This document shows positions 19,429-27,481 of a DNA stretch of 64,000 nt, piece by piece. This DNA comes from Seinonella peptonophila (GTDB lineage Bacteria > Bacillota > Bacilli > Thermoactinomycetales > Thermoactinomycetaceae): positions 186,001 to 250,000 of the forward strand of contig NZ_FQVL01000003.1 in the NCBI RefSeq assembly GCF_900129355.1, written 5' to 3'. The notes beneath the pieces were generated by a model. It saw nothing but the letters and a program-made list of their open reading frames with translations, did no database searches and was not told where the DNA came from. A program made the position numbers and the translations under genes. Each line of letters begins with the position of its first letter. Within the stretch, counting starts at the first letter, position 1.

Positions 19429-19590
19429 CTGCCTACGATCAGTCATTTAAGACGTAAACTTGAATCTACTGACCATCTTGTTATAAAAGTTAGTAGCGAG
19501 AGTGTACGAGAGAAACGAATCACAATTAGACCGAAAGGAGTAGAAGCATTGACCCTTGTAAATCCAAAATTGGAAGACATGTTTGCATAG
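19429..19590 (+). pseudogene. MarR-family regulator relic (winged-helix fragment)
   Basis: A 53-codon stretch reads LPTISHLRRKLESTDHLVIK, later RITIRPKGVEALTLVNPKLE and a stop. This matches the recognition helix, wing and linker of MarR regulators (SHLxRKLExxGLIxRxxxxxDRRxxxxxLTPKGxEAL). The N-terminal half is not found in frame. It lies just before a membrane-protein gene on the same strand, as many MarR genes do. Confidence 0.45.
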
Positions 19591-19671
19591 CAAGAATCCC
19601 CTTGCCAGAACGAGAGCAATTTATGAAAACGATAGATAAGTTACAAATTAAGCTGAAAAGGAGAGTGAAAC

Positions 19672-20670
19672 ATGCTAAACAGCAAAAGTAAACATTACTT
19701 GTATGCGGTTTTTGGTTATATAGTCATATCTGCGGTTAGCTACATCTTATTAAATCAATTCGGGGCGCCTTTTGTCGCACATCAACCTCTTGTCAAAGAC
19801 GCTTCGGCTACTGATCGATTTTGGGATCTACAGGCGGCTGCCCTTTGGGGGCTAATCCTCATTGGTATAATTGTAATAATTACACGTAGTTATCGAAACA
19901 AACAGCTGAATTCGCCTGATAGAGTATCATCAAAAAAAGAGATTTTCCTATTATTGGGCTATATGGTGTTTGCCCAGTTATTAGGACTTGGAATAGGCAA
20001 ATTATTCGATTTTCATGCAATCAGTTTCCATTTAGCGGGAAGTATTTATGGGAATCATGGGAAAATTATGCTATCTGAAATGCTCGTTTGGTCATGTTAT
20101 AACTTCATCATGTATGTTGTTCTGCCTCTCGTATATTTTATTTCAAAAAAAGGTTATACACTCTCGCAATTGAATATCATATCGAACAAAAATATACTTC
20201 GCGATATGACTGTGATCATCATTATTTTAATCATAGAATCCATTGTACAATTAGAAGGTCTATCCGACGCATTACTCAATCTGTCGCCAAGACAAATCAT
20301 TTTCGGAGGTTTTATGGCCTTTATCTTTAACTTATTCGGAACCGCGATCCCTACCGCAGTTTTTTTATTCGCCATTTTATACCCACGATTTAAGGCGGTC
20401 ACAAATAGCGCCGTTACCCCAATCATACTCGGAGGGCTCACCTATACAGCGTTACATTTCTTTGATAGTTGGATGGTCTTTAGTAGTTCCGGGGCCTTTT
20501 TAGCATCACTAAGCGCTTTATTCATGCAATATTTCATGCCTGGTGTTGTAAAGTCAGTCCTTACGGATCGAACCGGAAACCCTTGGGTGCATATGTGGGC
20601 ATATCATGTATTCGTCCCACATGTTATAATTGATACCCCTCATTTCGTAGATTCATTTAATATTCAGTAA
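19672..20670 (+). CDS. Multi-pass membrane protein, CPBP-like
   Basis: A 332-residue protein with about eight membrane helices. The C-terminal part (GGLTYTALHFFDSW and HMWAYHVFVPHVIIDTP) has histidines placed as in CPBP/Abi membrane-protease relatives, but the EExxxR motif of true CPBP proteases is not visible. It may therefore be a distant or non-catalytic member. Start is ATG at 19672, with AAAGGAGAG close upstream. A strong terminator follows at 20795. A MarR relic precedes it on the same strand. Confidence 0.65.
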   Translation: MLNSKSKHYLYAVFGYIVISAVSYILLNQFGAPFVAHQPLVKDASATDRFWDLQAAALWGLILIGIIVIITRSYRNKQLNSPDRVSSKKEIFLLLGYMVFAQLLGLGIGKLFDFHAISFHLAGSIYGNHGKIMLSEMLVWSCYNFIMYVVLPLVYFISKKGYTLSQLNIISNKNILRDMTVIIIILIIESIVQLEGLSDALLNLSPRQIIFGGFMAFIFNLFGTAIPTAVFLFAILYPRFKAVTNSAVTPIILGGLTYTALHFFDSWMVFSSSGAFLASLSALFMQYFMPGVVKSVLTDRTGNPWVHMWAYHVFVPHVIIDTPHFVDSFNIQ

Positions 20671-20794
20671 TTGAATTTATTTTCATAATATACTTATCTA
20701 CAAGACTGGATAATAAGATCTGAGGATGCAGCAAAGGTTCGCAAAAAATTGAAAATAATTCATATATAAGATGCAATTGAAACCCAAAGCATAT

Positions 20795-20836
20795 AAAAAA
20801 AGAGAGTTGGATCATCCGTCCAACTCTCTTTTTTTA
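20795..20836. terminator. Bidirectional Rho-independent terminator
   Basis: Perfect 11-bp stem AGAGAGTTGGA/TCCAACTCTCT with A-run before and T-run after. It separates the convergent membrane-protein and lasso-locus genes. Confidence 0.92.
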
Positions 20837-20976
20837 TAAATAGTAGAGAGAATGAGTTTTTCATTTGATTTCTATCTATTCAACCAATCTCTATCATCTG
20901 AGATTAGTTGAATAGATAGAGGAAGAACAAAATTCATTGGCACGAGCGTTATAGATATATTTGATGTCATCCACTT

Positions 20977-21558
20977 TTATTTCGCAAATGTTTCGACACG
21001 GATAGAGGAGATATAATTATTAAAATTAAAGTCCTTTAACTTGGGTATCTTGTATCCACATTTGGCTTCGAAATAATTACCCTTGTGATTAGGGAGATCA
21101 AAAAGTGTAAGTAGTGAAGATGGATCAGTATCCTTAGAACAGATTGATTGTTGGAATAGCTGCATAAGAGGTAATTGATTGGAACTATATATATGATAAT
21201 TCTCAGTCTCTACAAAAAAGAGCGGACGTAAGGATGCCATATCGGTAAACAAGAAAAGACAACCTTGGTCAAAAATGATTAAATTATAATCTCCAGGAAT
21301 TTCTGTAAGCGTTGCATATCTTTGATTCTTTATTGCTTGTCTCAACCATTTTTCAATGTCTTTATCGTCTAAAAAGCAATCACCAACAATCAGCAATTCA
21401 GCTCCATTCGCTTTAAATCTTCGTATCTCGCCTAATCGCCATTTCCCACACAAATAAAATAAATGTCTTTCTCCTAAATCTAGTTTCTTACTATTCGTAG
21501 GAACAGGAAAAAATTGTTCTGGATTCCGTTTTTGGTAAATTCCACAAAAATACTTCAC
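20977..21558 (-). CDS. Lasso-peptide cyclase, N-terminal half only (truncated asparagine-synthetase-like protein)
   Basis: At 193 residues it corresponds to the glutaminase-like N-terminal domain of lasso cyclases (the C protein of lasso clusters, usually about 600 residues). Visible features: FCGIYQ at the start, WRLGEIRRF, then LTEIPGDYNLIIFDQG, LFTDMASLRPLFFV and HIYSSNQLPLMQLF. The last three follow the known GDY...DLAGxRPLYY...ASSxxPLxxL pattern. The ATP-dependent synthetase domain that closes the isopeptide bond is absent, and the next 300 bp downstream hold nothing like it. Start is GTG at 21558 after GAGGTGAGG. It lies 58 nt behind the precursor gene in the same direction. As it stands it should be unable to cyclise. 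Confidence 0.78.
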   Translation of the reverse strand: MKYFCGIYQKRNPEQFFPVPTNSKKLDLGERHLFYLCGKWRLGEIRRFKANGAELLIVGDCFLDDKDIEKWLRQAIKNQRYATLTEIPGDYNLIIFDQGCLFLFTDMASLRPLFFVETENYHIYSSNQLPLMQLFQQSICSKDTDPSSLLTLFDLPNHKGNYFEAKCGYKIPKLKDFNFNNYISSIRVETFAK

Positions 21559-21616
21559 TGAACCTCACCTCAGATTAGATGGAAAAGGTATGTCGCTAAT
21601 AGCGACACACCTATAT

Positions 21617-21751
21617 TTAATTGTAGTATTGCTTTAGATCAGCAGTATCTTCAAATTTACTACCTAAAGTGCTTTTAACAAAAGACCCTAATACAAATAA
21701 CTTAGGAGATTGATAAACTTTTTTGGTCGTTTTTTTCGTTGGTTTTGGCAT
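21617..21751 (-). CDS. Lasso-peptide precursor, 44 aa
   Basis: A short gene with an AGAGGA ribosome site 6-7 nt before ATG. The leader contains YQSPKLFVLGSF (residues 13-24), which fits the YxxPxLxxxGxF motif bound by the lasso RRE protein. Thr28 sits at position -2 before the predicted core, as lasso leader peptidases require. The predicted core is GSKFEDTADLKQYYN: Gly1 would join Asp9, the only acidic residue at positions 7-9, giving a nine-residue ring and a six-residue tail. Asp6-Thr7 lies inside the ring and is a suitable target for the PIMT-like enzyme encoded just upstream. The leader is Lys/Thr-rich (PTKKTTKK). The identification rests on several independent motifs plus context. Confidence 0.88.
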   Translation of the reverse strand: MPKPTKKTTKKVYQSPKLFVLGSFVKSTLGSKFEDTADLKQYYN

Positions 21752-21783
21752 GAGTAATTCCTCTTTCTAGTGCTTTTTTTACC

Positions 21784-22782
21784 TCAATCAATCTTAAAAG
21801 CTGCTTGAACTACCGAAACGGAATTGATTTGTCTGACAATTGGTTTCAAATTATCCATTCCTGGATGCCCTATCGAACGCCATTCCTCCAAATAATCATT
21901 TAAAGTAAGAGTACCATTTTGTAAGCATGTTCGTTCTTCAGAAAGTAAGGCGTAGCTAGTTGATGTACTAACACCAATCATCCCCATTGGAGCAAAATAA
22001 ATCGTTGTTAATTCGGTTGGTTGTTTTACGAGGAGAAAGGCACGAAAAGCATCGTAATTCTCACCCCCCTTCAGTGGACATTTGAGGATAGCACTATTCT
22101 GAAGTTGCATCATCCACTGTCTCCGTTGATCCAAGGGAACCTGTTTCATCCATTGGCTACTAGCCCAAGCACCCACTTTCTGTTTTTCATGTAAAACAAC
22201 ATCTGCTCGTAATTCAGGACCAAGCGAAGCGTAATCAGGTGTTTCGTTCATGCAAATATAAGCTCCTTGGATTAACTGCTCACCTACTATCTTTTTGTCG
22301 TACTTTCTCAAACGAGCAATTGCCATTGATTGTGCTAATGGAACAAGCATAAAAGGGGCAACTATAATCCCACTGTTCTTCAACTGATCAATCCATTGCT
22401 TGGGCAAATGATCCGCCGTTGCCCAAGCAATGATTCGATCAAATGGGGCAGTTTCTGTGTGTCCTTCCCGCCCATCCCGCGTGATAAGTGTAGCGTTTTC
22501 TATGTTATCCTCCATCAGTCGTTGCTGTGCCCTTTCAGTAATTATCGGATCGATATCAAGAGATACTACATGTCCTTTTTCGCCCACTAATTGTGCAATC
22601 AGCGCAGTACTATATCCTGAGCCTGTTCCGATTTCTAAAACACGATCTCCAGGTTTTACCTCTAATAACTGAAGTGACTTTAAAATGGCACGCGTCGCCG
22701 TACTCTGCGTTAGTGGATTACCATCCTCTGTTAGAACATAATGATCACGGTCAACCATTCGAATTATCATTTCTAAATTCAT
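21784..22782 (-). CDS. PIMT-like O-methyltransferase of the lasso locus
   Basis: A 332-residue protein-L-isoaspartate methyltransferase homologue. Residues about 30-190 form the PIMT domain: DRVLEIGTGSGYSTALIAQL (SAM loop), VVSLDIDP, and FDRIIAWATADHLPKQWIDQ. A C-terminal extension of about 130 residues follows, as in PIMTs that serve RiPP pathways. In lasso loci such as those of cellulonodin-2 and lihuanodin, such enzymes methylate an Asp inside the ring and so produce an aspartimide. The gene lies 32 nt ahead of the precursor. Start is ATG at 22782 (AGGAAAAGGTG upstream); an earlier ATG lacks a ribosome site. Housekeeping repair is a less likely role because of the context. Confidence 0.85.
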   Translation of the reverse strand: MNLEMIIRMVDRDHYVLTEDGNPLTQSTATRAILKSLQLLEVKPGDRVLEIGTGSGYSTALIAQLVGEKGHVVSLDIDPIITERAQQRLMEDNIENATLITRDGREGHTETAPFDRIIAWATADHLPKQWIDQLKNSGIIVAPFMLVPLAQSMAIARLRKYDKKIVGEQLIQGAYICMNETPDYASLGPELRADVVLHEKQKVGAWASSQWMKQVPLDQRRQWMMQLQNSAILKCPLKGGENYDAFRAFLLVKQPTELTTIYFAPMGMIGVSTSTSYALLSEERTCLQNGTLTLNDYLEEWRSIGHPGMDNLKPIVRQINSVSVVQAAFKID

Positions 22783-23229
22783 TTTCACCTTTTCCTTTCT
22801 CATAATAAACTGAGGGATTTCCCCAAAAACTGAAACTAATTTTCTCTAAAAGCAGTTTCAATGCTTGTCCGAGAATCCTTTTTTAAAGCGTCAATGCTGA
22901 GTCTTTTGCTCGAAACTATCTGTCCTAATCCCCCAAATCATAAGAAAATAGGCTCTTTTTTTGTCTAATTAGCACATTTATCCACATTTAATTTATTTTC
23001 TATTTTAAATTTTTGTAAAATAACTTATTTGCTGATATTCCAGTAACTAGAAAAAAAGCATGATTATGAACCCATTTATTGAAAAGTGGATTAAAGAATA
23101 GGTTTTCTAAAAGAAATGCGACAAGAAAATAGCATCACATTTACGAAATCGCGATTAAATTGAACCCCGAAGTGCAATTCACCCAAACAATAGAAGTTGA
23201 CTTATGGCTATTGATCCTCTGCTTAGTAG
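22783..23229. other. Intergenic region upstream of the lasso locus
   Basis: About 450 bp that must contain the promoter of the lasso operon. No clear operator. The stretch AAGTGCAATTCACCCAA at 23170 also occurs at 16534 with one mismatch. Confidence 0.4.
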
Positions 23230-23433
23230 CTATTTGCTCCTATCTAGTGATCTGTTCATAATGATATTTGCTCCCCATTTTGCTGCCTTTCTTGCAGCCT
23301 CTCTTTCACGTTCTGTTAGTCTTGGGTCAGTTGCACTTTGTAAAGCTTTCAAAAATTCGAGTTTAGTTAGCCTATCTTCTTCCGCTGGATCTAGAGGTTT
23401 ATCATCTGACCAAGGATTTATGTTTTCGCTCAT
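23230..23433 (-). CDS. Small charged protein, 67 aa (unknown)
   Basis: Begins MSENINPWSDDKPLDPAEED after a very strong AAGGAGGAG site, which fixes the start at 23433 rather than further upstream. It is rich in Glu, Arg, Lys and Ala, predicted helical (LTEREREAARKAAKWGANII), without signal or membrane segments. No family is recognised. It stands alone behind the lasso locus on the same strand, about 450 bp away, so a shared role is not implied. Confidence 0.6.
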   Translation of the reverse strand: MSENINPWSDDKPLDPAEEDRLTKLEFLKALQSATDPRLTEREREAARKAAKWGANIIMNRSLDRSK

Positions 23434-23773
23434 GTTTTTCTCCTCCTTATACTTCATTCCGACTTTACTCATAACCCTGTAGAATGCTGGTTTTTTGGTT
23501 ATTTCCTTTGCACATATACGATTTAATCCTAGCAATTCGAAACCAAAACCGACTACCGGCTGCCTCATTAGCAAATCCTAGTCTCCAGTATGGACGCTCC
23601 CTCCAAAAGGCTAATTCCTCCTGATTATTAGATTTGGAAACACGTAAACTAACAAACAATCATTGAAACACTATTAATTAAATCCTAATCCTTCGCTTAT
23701 TAGGAAAAGCAAATAAATAATTCGATCTATTCTTCGATCCACTTCTATATTTATCTACATTTTATCTCTAGAC
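23434..23773. other. Intergenic region
   Basis: About 340 bp. Open frames here lack starts with ribosome sites, and I see no supported feature. Confidence 0.35.
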
Positions 23774-24409
23774 TTATTGAGGCAACAATGAGCTTGATTT
23801 CGGCAATTCATAAAAACGATCCATCGAAGAAAAACGAACATACTCTTTGTTGTTCATTTTCACATATGGTATAAAACGATAGAAAATAGGATGCTTTTTA
23901 GAATAGTAACGCAGTGTATATGATCTATAATTTATTTGGTGACCCGATTCATTTAGATGTAATGAAATCCATTTACTGTTTTTTAAATTGAATATTGTAG
24001 ATATTATTTTTTGATCTTCAATTTTTTTTAGAATTTGGCCTCCATCATAAGCATAACCATCTCTGATTTCCATTTTATAAGGCTGAAATTCTTTTTCTGT
24101 CATATTGTGATCACCTGTGTCTATTTTAATTGAAATGGTCCAATATACCCTTGCAATAGACAGATCCCCATCTTGAACTGCCACCCATTGCTTTAGATTA
24201 TATCCTTCGATCTCCATAATTTTAATTTCCACTGTATTAACATCAATCCGACCCAATTTTCTTCCTAGATGCTTTGAATCGACAGACACTCCCGCAGCAT
24301 AATACTTTTTCCCTCCATATTCCAACCAACCATTACCTGAATCATAGTTGCCAAAAAAAGAACAACTTGTACATAGAATTAATAAAAGTAGTACACTAAT
24401 CTTTTTCAT
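23774..24409 (-). CDS. Predicted lipoprotein, 211 aa
   Basis: The start (MKKISVLLLLILCTSC, then SFF) has a basic N-region, a hydrophobic core and a lipobox-like LCTSC, so the mature protein should be lipid-anchored at Cys16. The rest is soluble, with several aromatic beta-rich segments (ARVYWTISIKID, YRSYTLRYYSKKHP). AGGAGAG precedes the ATG at 24409. The family is not recognised and no partner gene is adjacent. The lipobox has Cys instead of Leu at -3, a mild deviation. Confidence 0.7.
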   Translation of the reverse strand: MKKISVLLLLILCTSCSFFGNYDSGNGWLEYGGKKYYAAGVSVDSKHLGRKLGRIDVNTVEIKIMEIEGYNLKQWVAVQDGDLSIARVYWTISIKIDTGDHNMTEKEFQPYKMEIRDGYAYDGGQILKKIEDQKIISTIFNLKNSKWISLHLNESGHQINYRSYTLRYYSKKHPIFYRFIPYVKMNNKEYVRFSSMDRFYELPKSSSLLPQ

Positions 24410-24853
24410 TTCTCTCTCCTATTTCTATTCATTTATTTCAAGTATTTTAATCTCATTTTTGATATAAACAGTCTTTTCGACACAAACAGTGCACATACCG
24501 TCTTTTAAACTTATACAATTTAATTTTCGTCATTTACATATTTTTAACTTGAAAATTTTTAATTTAGAAAAAGAAATGTTAAGGTCAATATTTGATAGCA
24601 GAGTGGAAAATGCTACTTAACCTTCATTTATCTGAGTAATGCGCATCTATAAAACAAACTCCGCCCAGTATCCCCTGGATCAGATTTACCCATGTACTTA
24701 TAAAAAGTAAGTAGGTTTATTTAATGAAATAATATATAAAAACATTGCCTACTTTCATTTATATCCTTCTCAAAATACAATAACAACGTGATCATTATCC
24801 TACGCTAATGAAATAAATCAAATTGTTATTTGTATATTTTAGGAGGTTTTACC
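24410..24853. other. Intergenic region between divergent genes
   Basis: About 440 bp, A/T-rich, carrying promoters for both flanking genes. No operator recognised. Confidence 0.35.
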
Positions 24854-25513
24854 ATGTCTACAGTATTATTTATCAAAGCGAATAATCGGTCAGTTAAAGA
24901 ATCAATTAGTCTAAAACTATACCATTCATTTTTGGAAAGTTATCAGGAAACACATCCCCATGATCGTATTATTGAGCTCGACCTATTCAAGCAAGAATTA
25001 CCTTATTTGGATGCGAATTTGGCGGATGGTTTAACCAAAGTCAAATTTGGTATCGAACTTAATGAAGATGAACTAAAGGCCATTCGGATTGCTGATCAAT
25101 ATCTAGATCAATTTTTGGAGGCAGATAAAGTAGTGATTGCTTTTCCTTTATGGAATATGACCATACCTGCTGTGCTACACACGTATCTTGATTATTTGAA
25201 CCGAGCTGGTAAAACATTTCAATATCAATCACCAAAAGCGATAAAAGATAAAAATGATCCCTTTGCAGCTGCAACGGGACTGATACCAGATAAAAAAATT
25301 GCTTTACTGAATGCAAGGGGAGGCTGCTATTCCAAAGAACCATTTGCTAAATTAGAAATGGGCGTGAATTATGTAAAAAATAACCTTGGATTTTATGGCG
25401 TGAAAAACATAGAAACAGTCATTATAGAAGGTCATCATCAATTTCCTGATCAAGCTGAAGAAATTATTAAAACAGGACTAGAAAAAGCAAAAATAGTAGC
25501 TAAAAGCTTCTAA
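24854..25513 (+). CDS. azoR: FMN-dependent NADH-azoreductase / quinone reductase
   Basis: A 219-residue flavodoxin-fold reductase. Motifs: STVLFIKANNR at the N-terminus, FPLWNMTIPAVLHTYLDYLN followed by RAGKTFQY (FMN site and dimer contact), and LLNARGG in the second flavin loop. AzoR enzymes reduce quinones and azo compounds with two electrons and protect against thiol-reactive stress. Start is ATG at 24854 behind AGGAGG. It is a single gene, ended by the dispersed repeat and a strong terminator. Confidence 0.92.
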   Translation: MSTVLFIKANNRSVKESISLKLYHSFLESYQETHPHDRIIELDLFKQELPYLDANLADGLTKVKFGIELNEDELKAIRIADQYLDQFLEADKVVIAFPLWNMTIPAVLHTYLDYLNRAGKTFQYQSPKAIKDKNDPFAAATGLIPDKKIALLNARGGCYSKEPFAKLEMGVNYVKNNLGFYGVKNIETVIIEGHHQFPDQAEEIIKTGLEKAKIVAKSF

Positions 25514-25522
25514 AGAATCTTT

Positions 25523-25694
25523 TAGACTGATGAAAACCCGAACGAGCGGGTGGAGAGGTAATCGACAAAGAGCCACTTCCGGCGAAACTTAGCGGAATGG
25601 CAGCAGAAGCGGGATTTTCTCTTCGAGGGTCGAAGGAGGCGAATTTTGCCCGACCGCGATGACTGACAGAACGCGATTCCACATCTTAGCAAGC
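25523..25694 (-). repeat. Dispersed terminator-associated repeat, copy A (short form)
   Basis: About 172 bp starting 10 bp after the azoR stop. On the minus strand it runs from GCTTGCTAAGATGT through CTGTCAG, CGGGCAAAATTCGCC and TGCCATTCCGCTAAGT to TTTTCATCAGTCTA. It is clearly homologous to copies B, C and D but lacks their first 85 bp, as copy B does. The terminator of azoR directly follows. Confidence 0.85.
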
Positions 25695-25741
25695 AAAAAA
25701 CCCCAATAAACATGCTGATTATGGCTGAAAATTGGGGTTTT
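25695..25741. terminator. Rho-independent terminator
   Basis: Stem AAAACCCCAAT/ATTGGGGTTTT with a 23-nt loop. It works for either direction. Confidence 0.8.
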
Positions 25742-25821
25742 GACTATTTTTGATCCCTTAGTGTCGTAAAACTGGTTATTTCTATTGGGAATCTCAATGA
25801 GATGATTATATTTCAACTCGA

Positions 25822-26553
25822 TTATTGTGCACCTAATCCCCCATCGATTACAAATTCTGCTCCTGTGGAATAACTCGATTCATCAGAAGCTAAAAATAGG
25901 ACTAAGTTTGTCACTTCCTCAGGTTCACCTGCTTTTTTTAGCGGGAACATATTTTCTAACTCCTCGTTGATTTGACCTTCAGTCATTGAAGTTTTAATAA
26001 ACCCAGGATGAACGGAGTTCACACGAATTCCATATTCACCAAGCTCTAAAGCTGCTGCTTTGGTCATCCCTCTCACGGCAAATTTTGAAGTAGTATAAGC
26101 AATCTTTTTATAAGCGCCAATGATCCCAGCCAGCGAAGAGATATTGACAATCGATCCACCACCAGCGTTACGCATCGATTTGACTACAGCACGCATTCCG
26201 AGAAATACTGAGTTTTGATTCACGTCAATGACCCTACGATACAATTCGAGTGGTGTCTCCTCCAAATCAACAGCAGGCACATCTATACCAGCGTTATTTA
26301 CTAAGATATTGATTGGCCCAAAGGTTTGTTCCGTACTTTTTACAACACGTTTCCAGTCACTCGCATTCGAAACATCGTGTTTGATGAAGCGTGCATTCTC
26401 TCCTAATGTTGCAGCTAATGCTATCCCTTCTTCTTCTAAAATATCTGTAAAAACAACTTTCGCTCCTTCTTCCAAAAATCTGTGTACATGAGCAGCCCCC
26501 ATTCCTCGTGCTCCTCCTGTTATGATGGACACTTTCCCATCTAATCGACCCAT
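25822..26553 (-). CDS. Short-chain dehydrogenase/reductase (classical SDR)
   Basis: A 243-residue NAD(P)-dependent oxidoreductase. TGGARGMG binds the cofactor, NNAGID is the structural motif, NISSLAG holds the catalytic Ser, and YTTSK the catalytic Tyr/Lys. The end is YSTGAEFVIDGGLGAQ, typical of the glucose-dehydrogenase/3-alpha-hydroxysteroid dehydrogenase-like branch. An Asp in FTDILE after the second strand favours NAD over NADP. Start is ATG at 26553 with AAAGGA upstream; an ATG two codons earlier is possible. The substrate is unknown. It is convergent with azoR. Confidence 0.9.
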   Translation of the reverse strand: MGRLDGKVSIITGGARGMGAAHVHRFLEEGAKVVFTDILEEEGIALAATLGENARFIKHDVSNASDWKRVVKSTEQTFGPINILVNNAGIDVPAVDLEETPLELYRRVIDVNQNSVFLGMRAVVKSMRNAGGGSIVNISSLAGIIGAYKKIAYTTSKFAVRGMTKAAALELGEYGIRVNSVHPGFIKTSMTEGQINEELENMFPLKKAGEPEEVTNLVLFLASDESSYSTGAEFVIDGGLGAQ

Positions 26554-26883
26554 TTTCATCCATCCTTTAGTATTTGAAGTAATCATTCTAAAACTGTAAT
26601 AATTAAATTTTAAAATAAAATTATACAATGTCGCAACCTATTCTAGTAAATCGGATCATTTTTACTTTTTGTAAGTATAAGTTCCAAAATAAAAGGATTT
26701 TTCCTAAGCAAAATAATTGTTATAATTATGATCGATATTTATTTATAATATAAGAGTCTAAATCCATACCAAATTGGAAATCCCATGGCGCCTATTATTT
26801 AATCCATGTTAGACATTATTAGAAATAACCACCCCAAAAAAGGTGATTACATAAATATTTATTAAACAGAAAGAGGATTAAAT
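26554..26883. other. Intergenic region between divergent genes
   Basis: About 330 bp, A/T-rich; promoters for the SDR and the next gene. Nothing else seen. Confidence 0.35.
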
Positions 26884-27387
26884 ATGATTAGACTATTTTC
26901 CATCTTTAGGAATATAAAAAATGTAGAAACGGTTTTGCGTTTCTATGTAAATCATGTCTTCCCCGTCTTACATCAATTTCCAGGAGTGATTGGAACCGAA
27001 TTACATAGTGTTTCTGAAGTAAGTCAAGACTTTCCACAAGAGTTAGAAAATGTACAATTGATCTTTGAAACTCACTTTGAAAGTTATGAAGTCTTTACTC
27101 AGTTGCTATTATCTCCTGCAGGCAACGAAATCATGAAACTAATGGACGAAAATGATATCGGTGACTACTACATTTATTGGACGAAAGTAAAACGATTTGC
27201 AGGAGTCAACCCGAGCTCATATTCAGAAAGTCCCACTACTATGAATACGGATGATGTATACCAAGCGTTAGCGTCAGTGGAAAAATCGGCAAAAACATTA
27301 ACGGAAAAAGAGCAAATAGGAGCTTTAAAAATACTGGAGGAGCTACGCACTGAGTTGAATTTCATGGGATTCAAAAAATTAAACTAA
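26884..27387 (+). CDS. Uncharacterised protein with dimeric alpha/beta-barrel-like N-terminal part
   Basis: A 167-residue soluble protein. The first 105 residues (RFYVNHVFPVLHQFPGVIGT, then LIFETHFESYEVFTQLLLSP) have the strand-helix pattern of small EthD/antibiotic-monooxygenase-like barrels. The C-terminal 50 residues are helical and charged. AGAGG stands before the ATG at 26884. It is divergent from the SDR. The family assignment is tentative, and no active site is claimed. Confidence 0.6.
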   Translation: MIRLFSIFRNIKNVETVLRFYVNHVFPVLHQFPGVIGTELHSVSEVSQDFPQELENVQLIFETHFESYEVFTQLLLSPAGNEIMKLMDENDIGDYYIYWTKVKRFAGVNPSSYSESPTTMNTDDVYQALASVEKSAKTLTEKEQIGALKILEELRTELNFMGFKKLN

Positions 27388-27481
27388 AGATCGCGAATCA
27401 TTTAACTCGAAAACTGTAGAACAATATCGTACAAATTTTTGATCTGATCATTGCGTAGTTACATAGCGGTGCAATTTCGCT

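Noticed and set aside
22840-22960. A 35-codon minus-strand frame upstream of the PIMT gene
   Set aside because: No start with a ribosome site and no recognisable motif.
23465-23659. A 64-codon minus-strand frame upstream of the 67-residue protein
   Set aside because: No ribosome site; the real gene starts at 23433 behind AAGGAGGAG.
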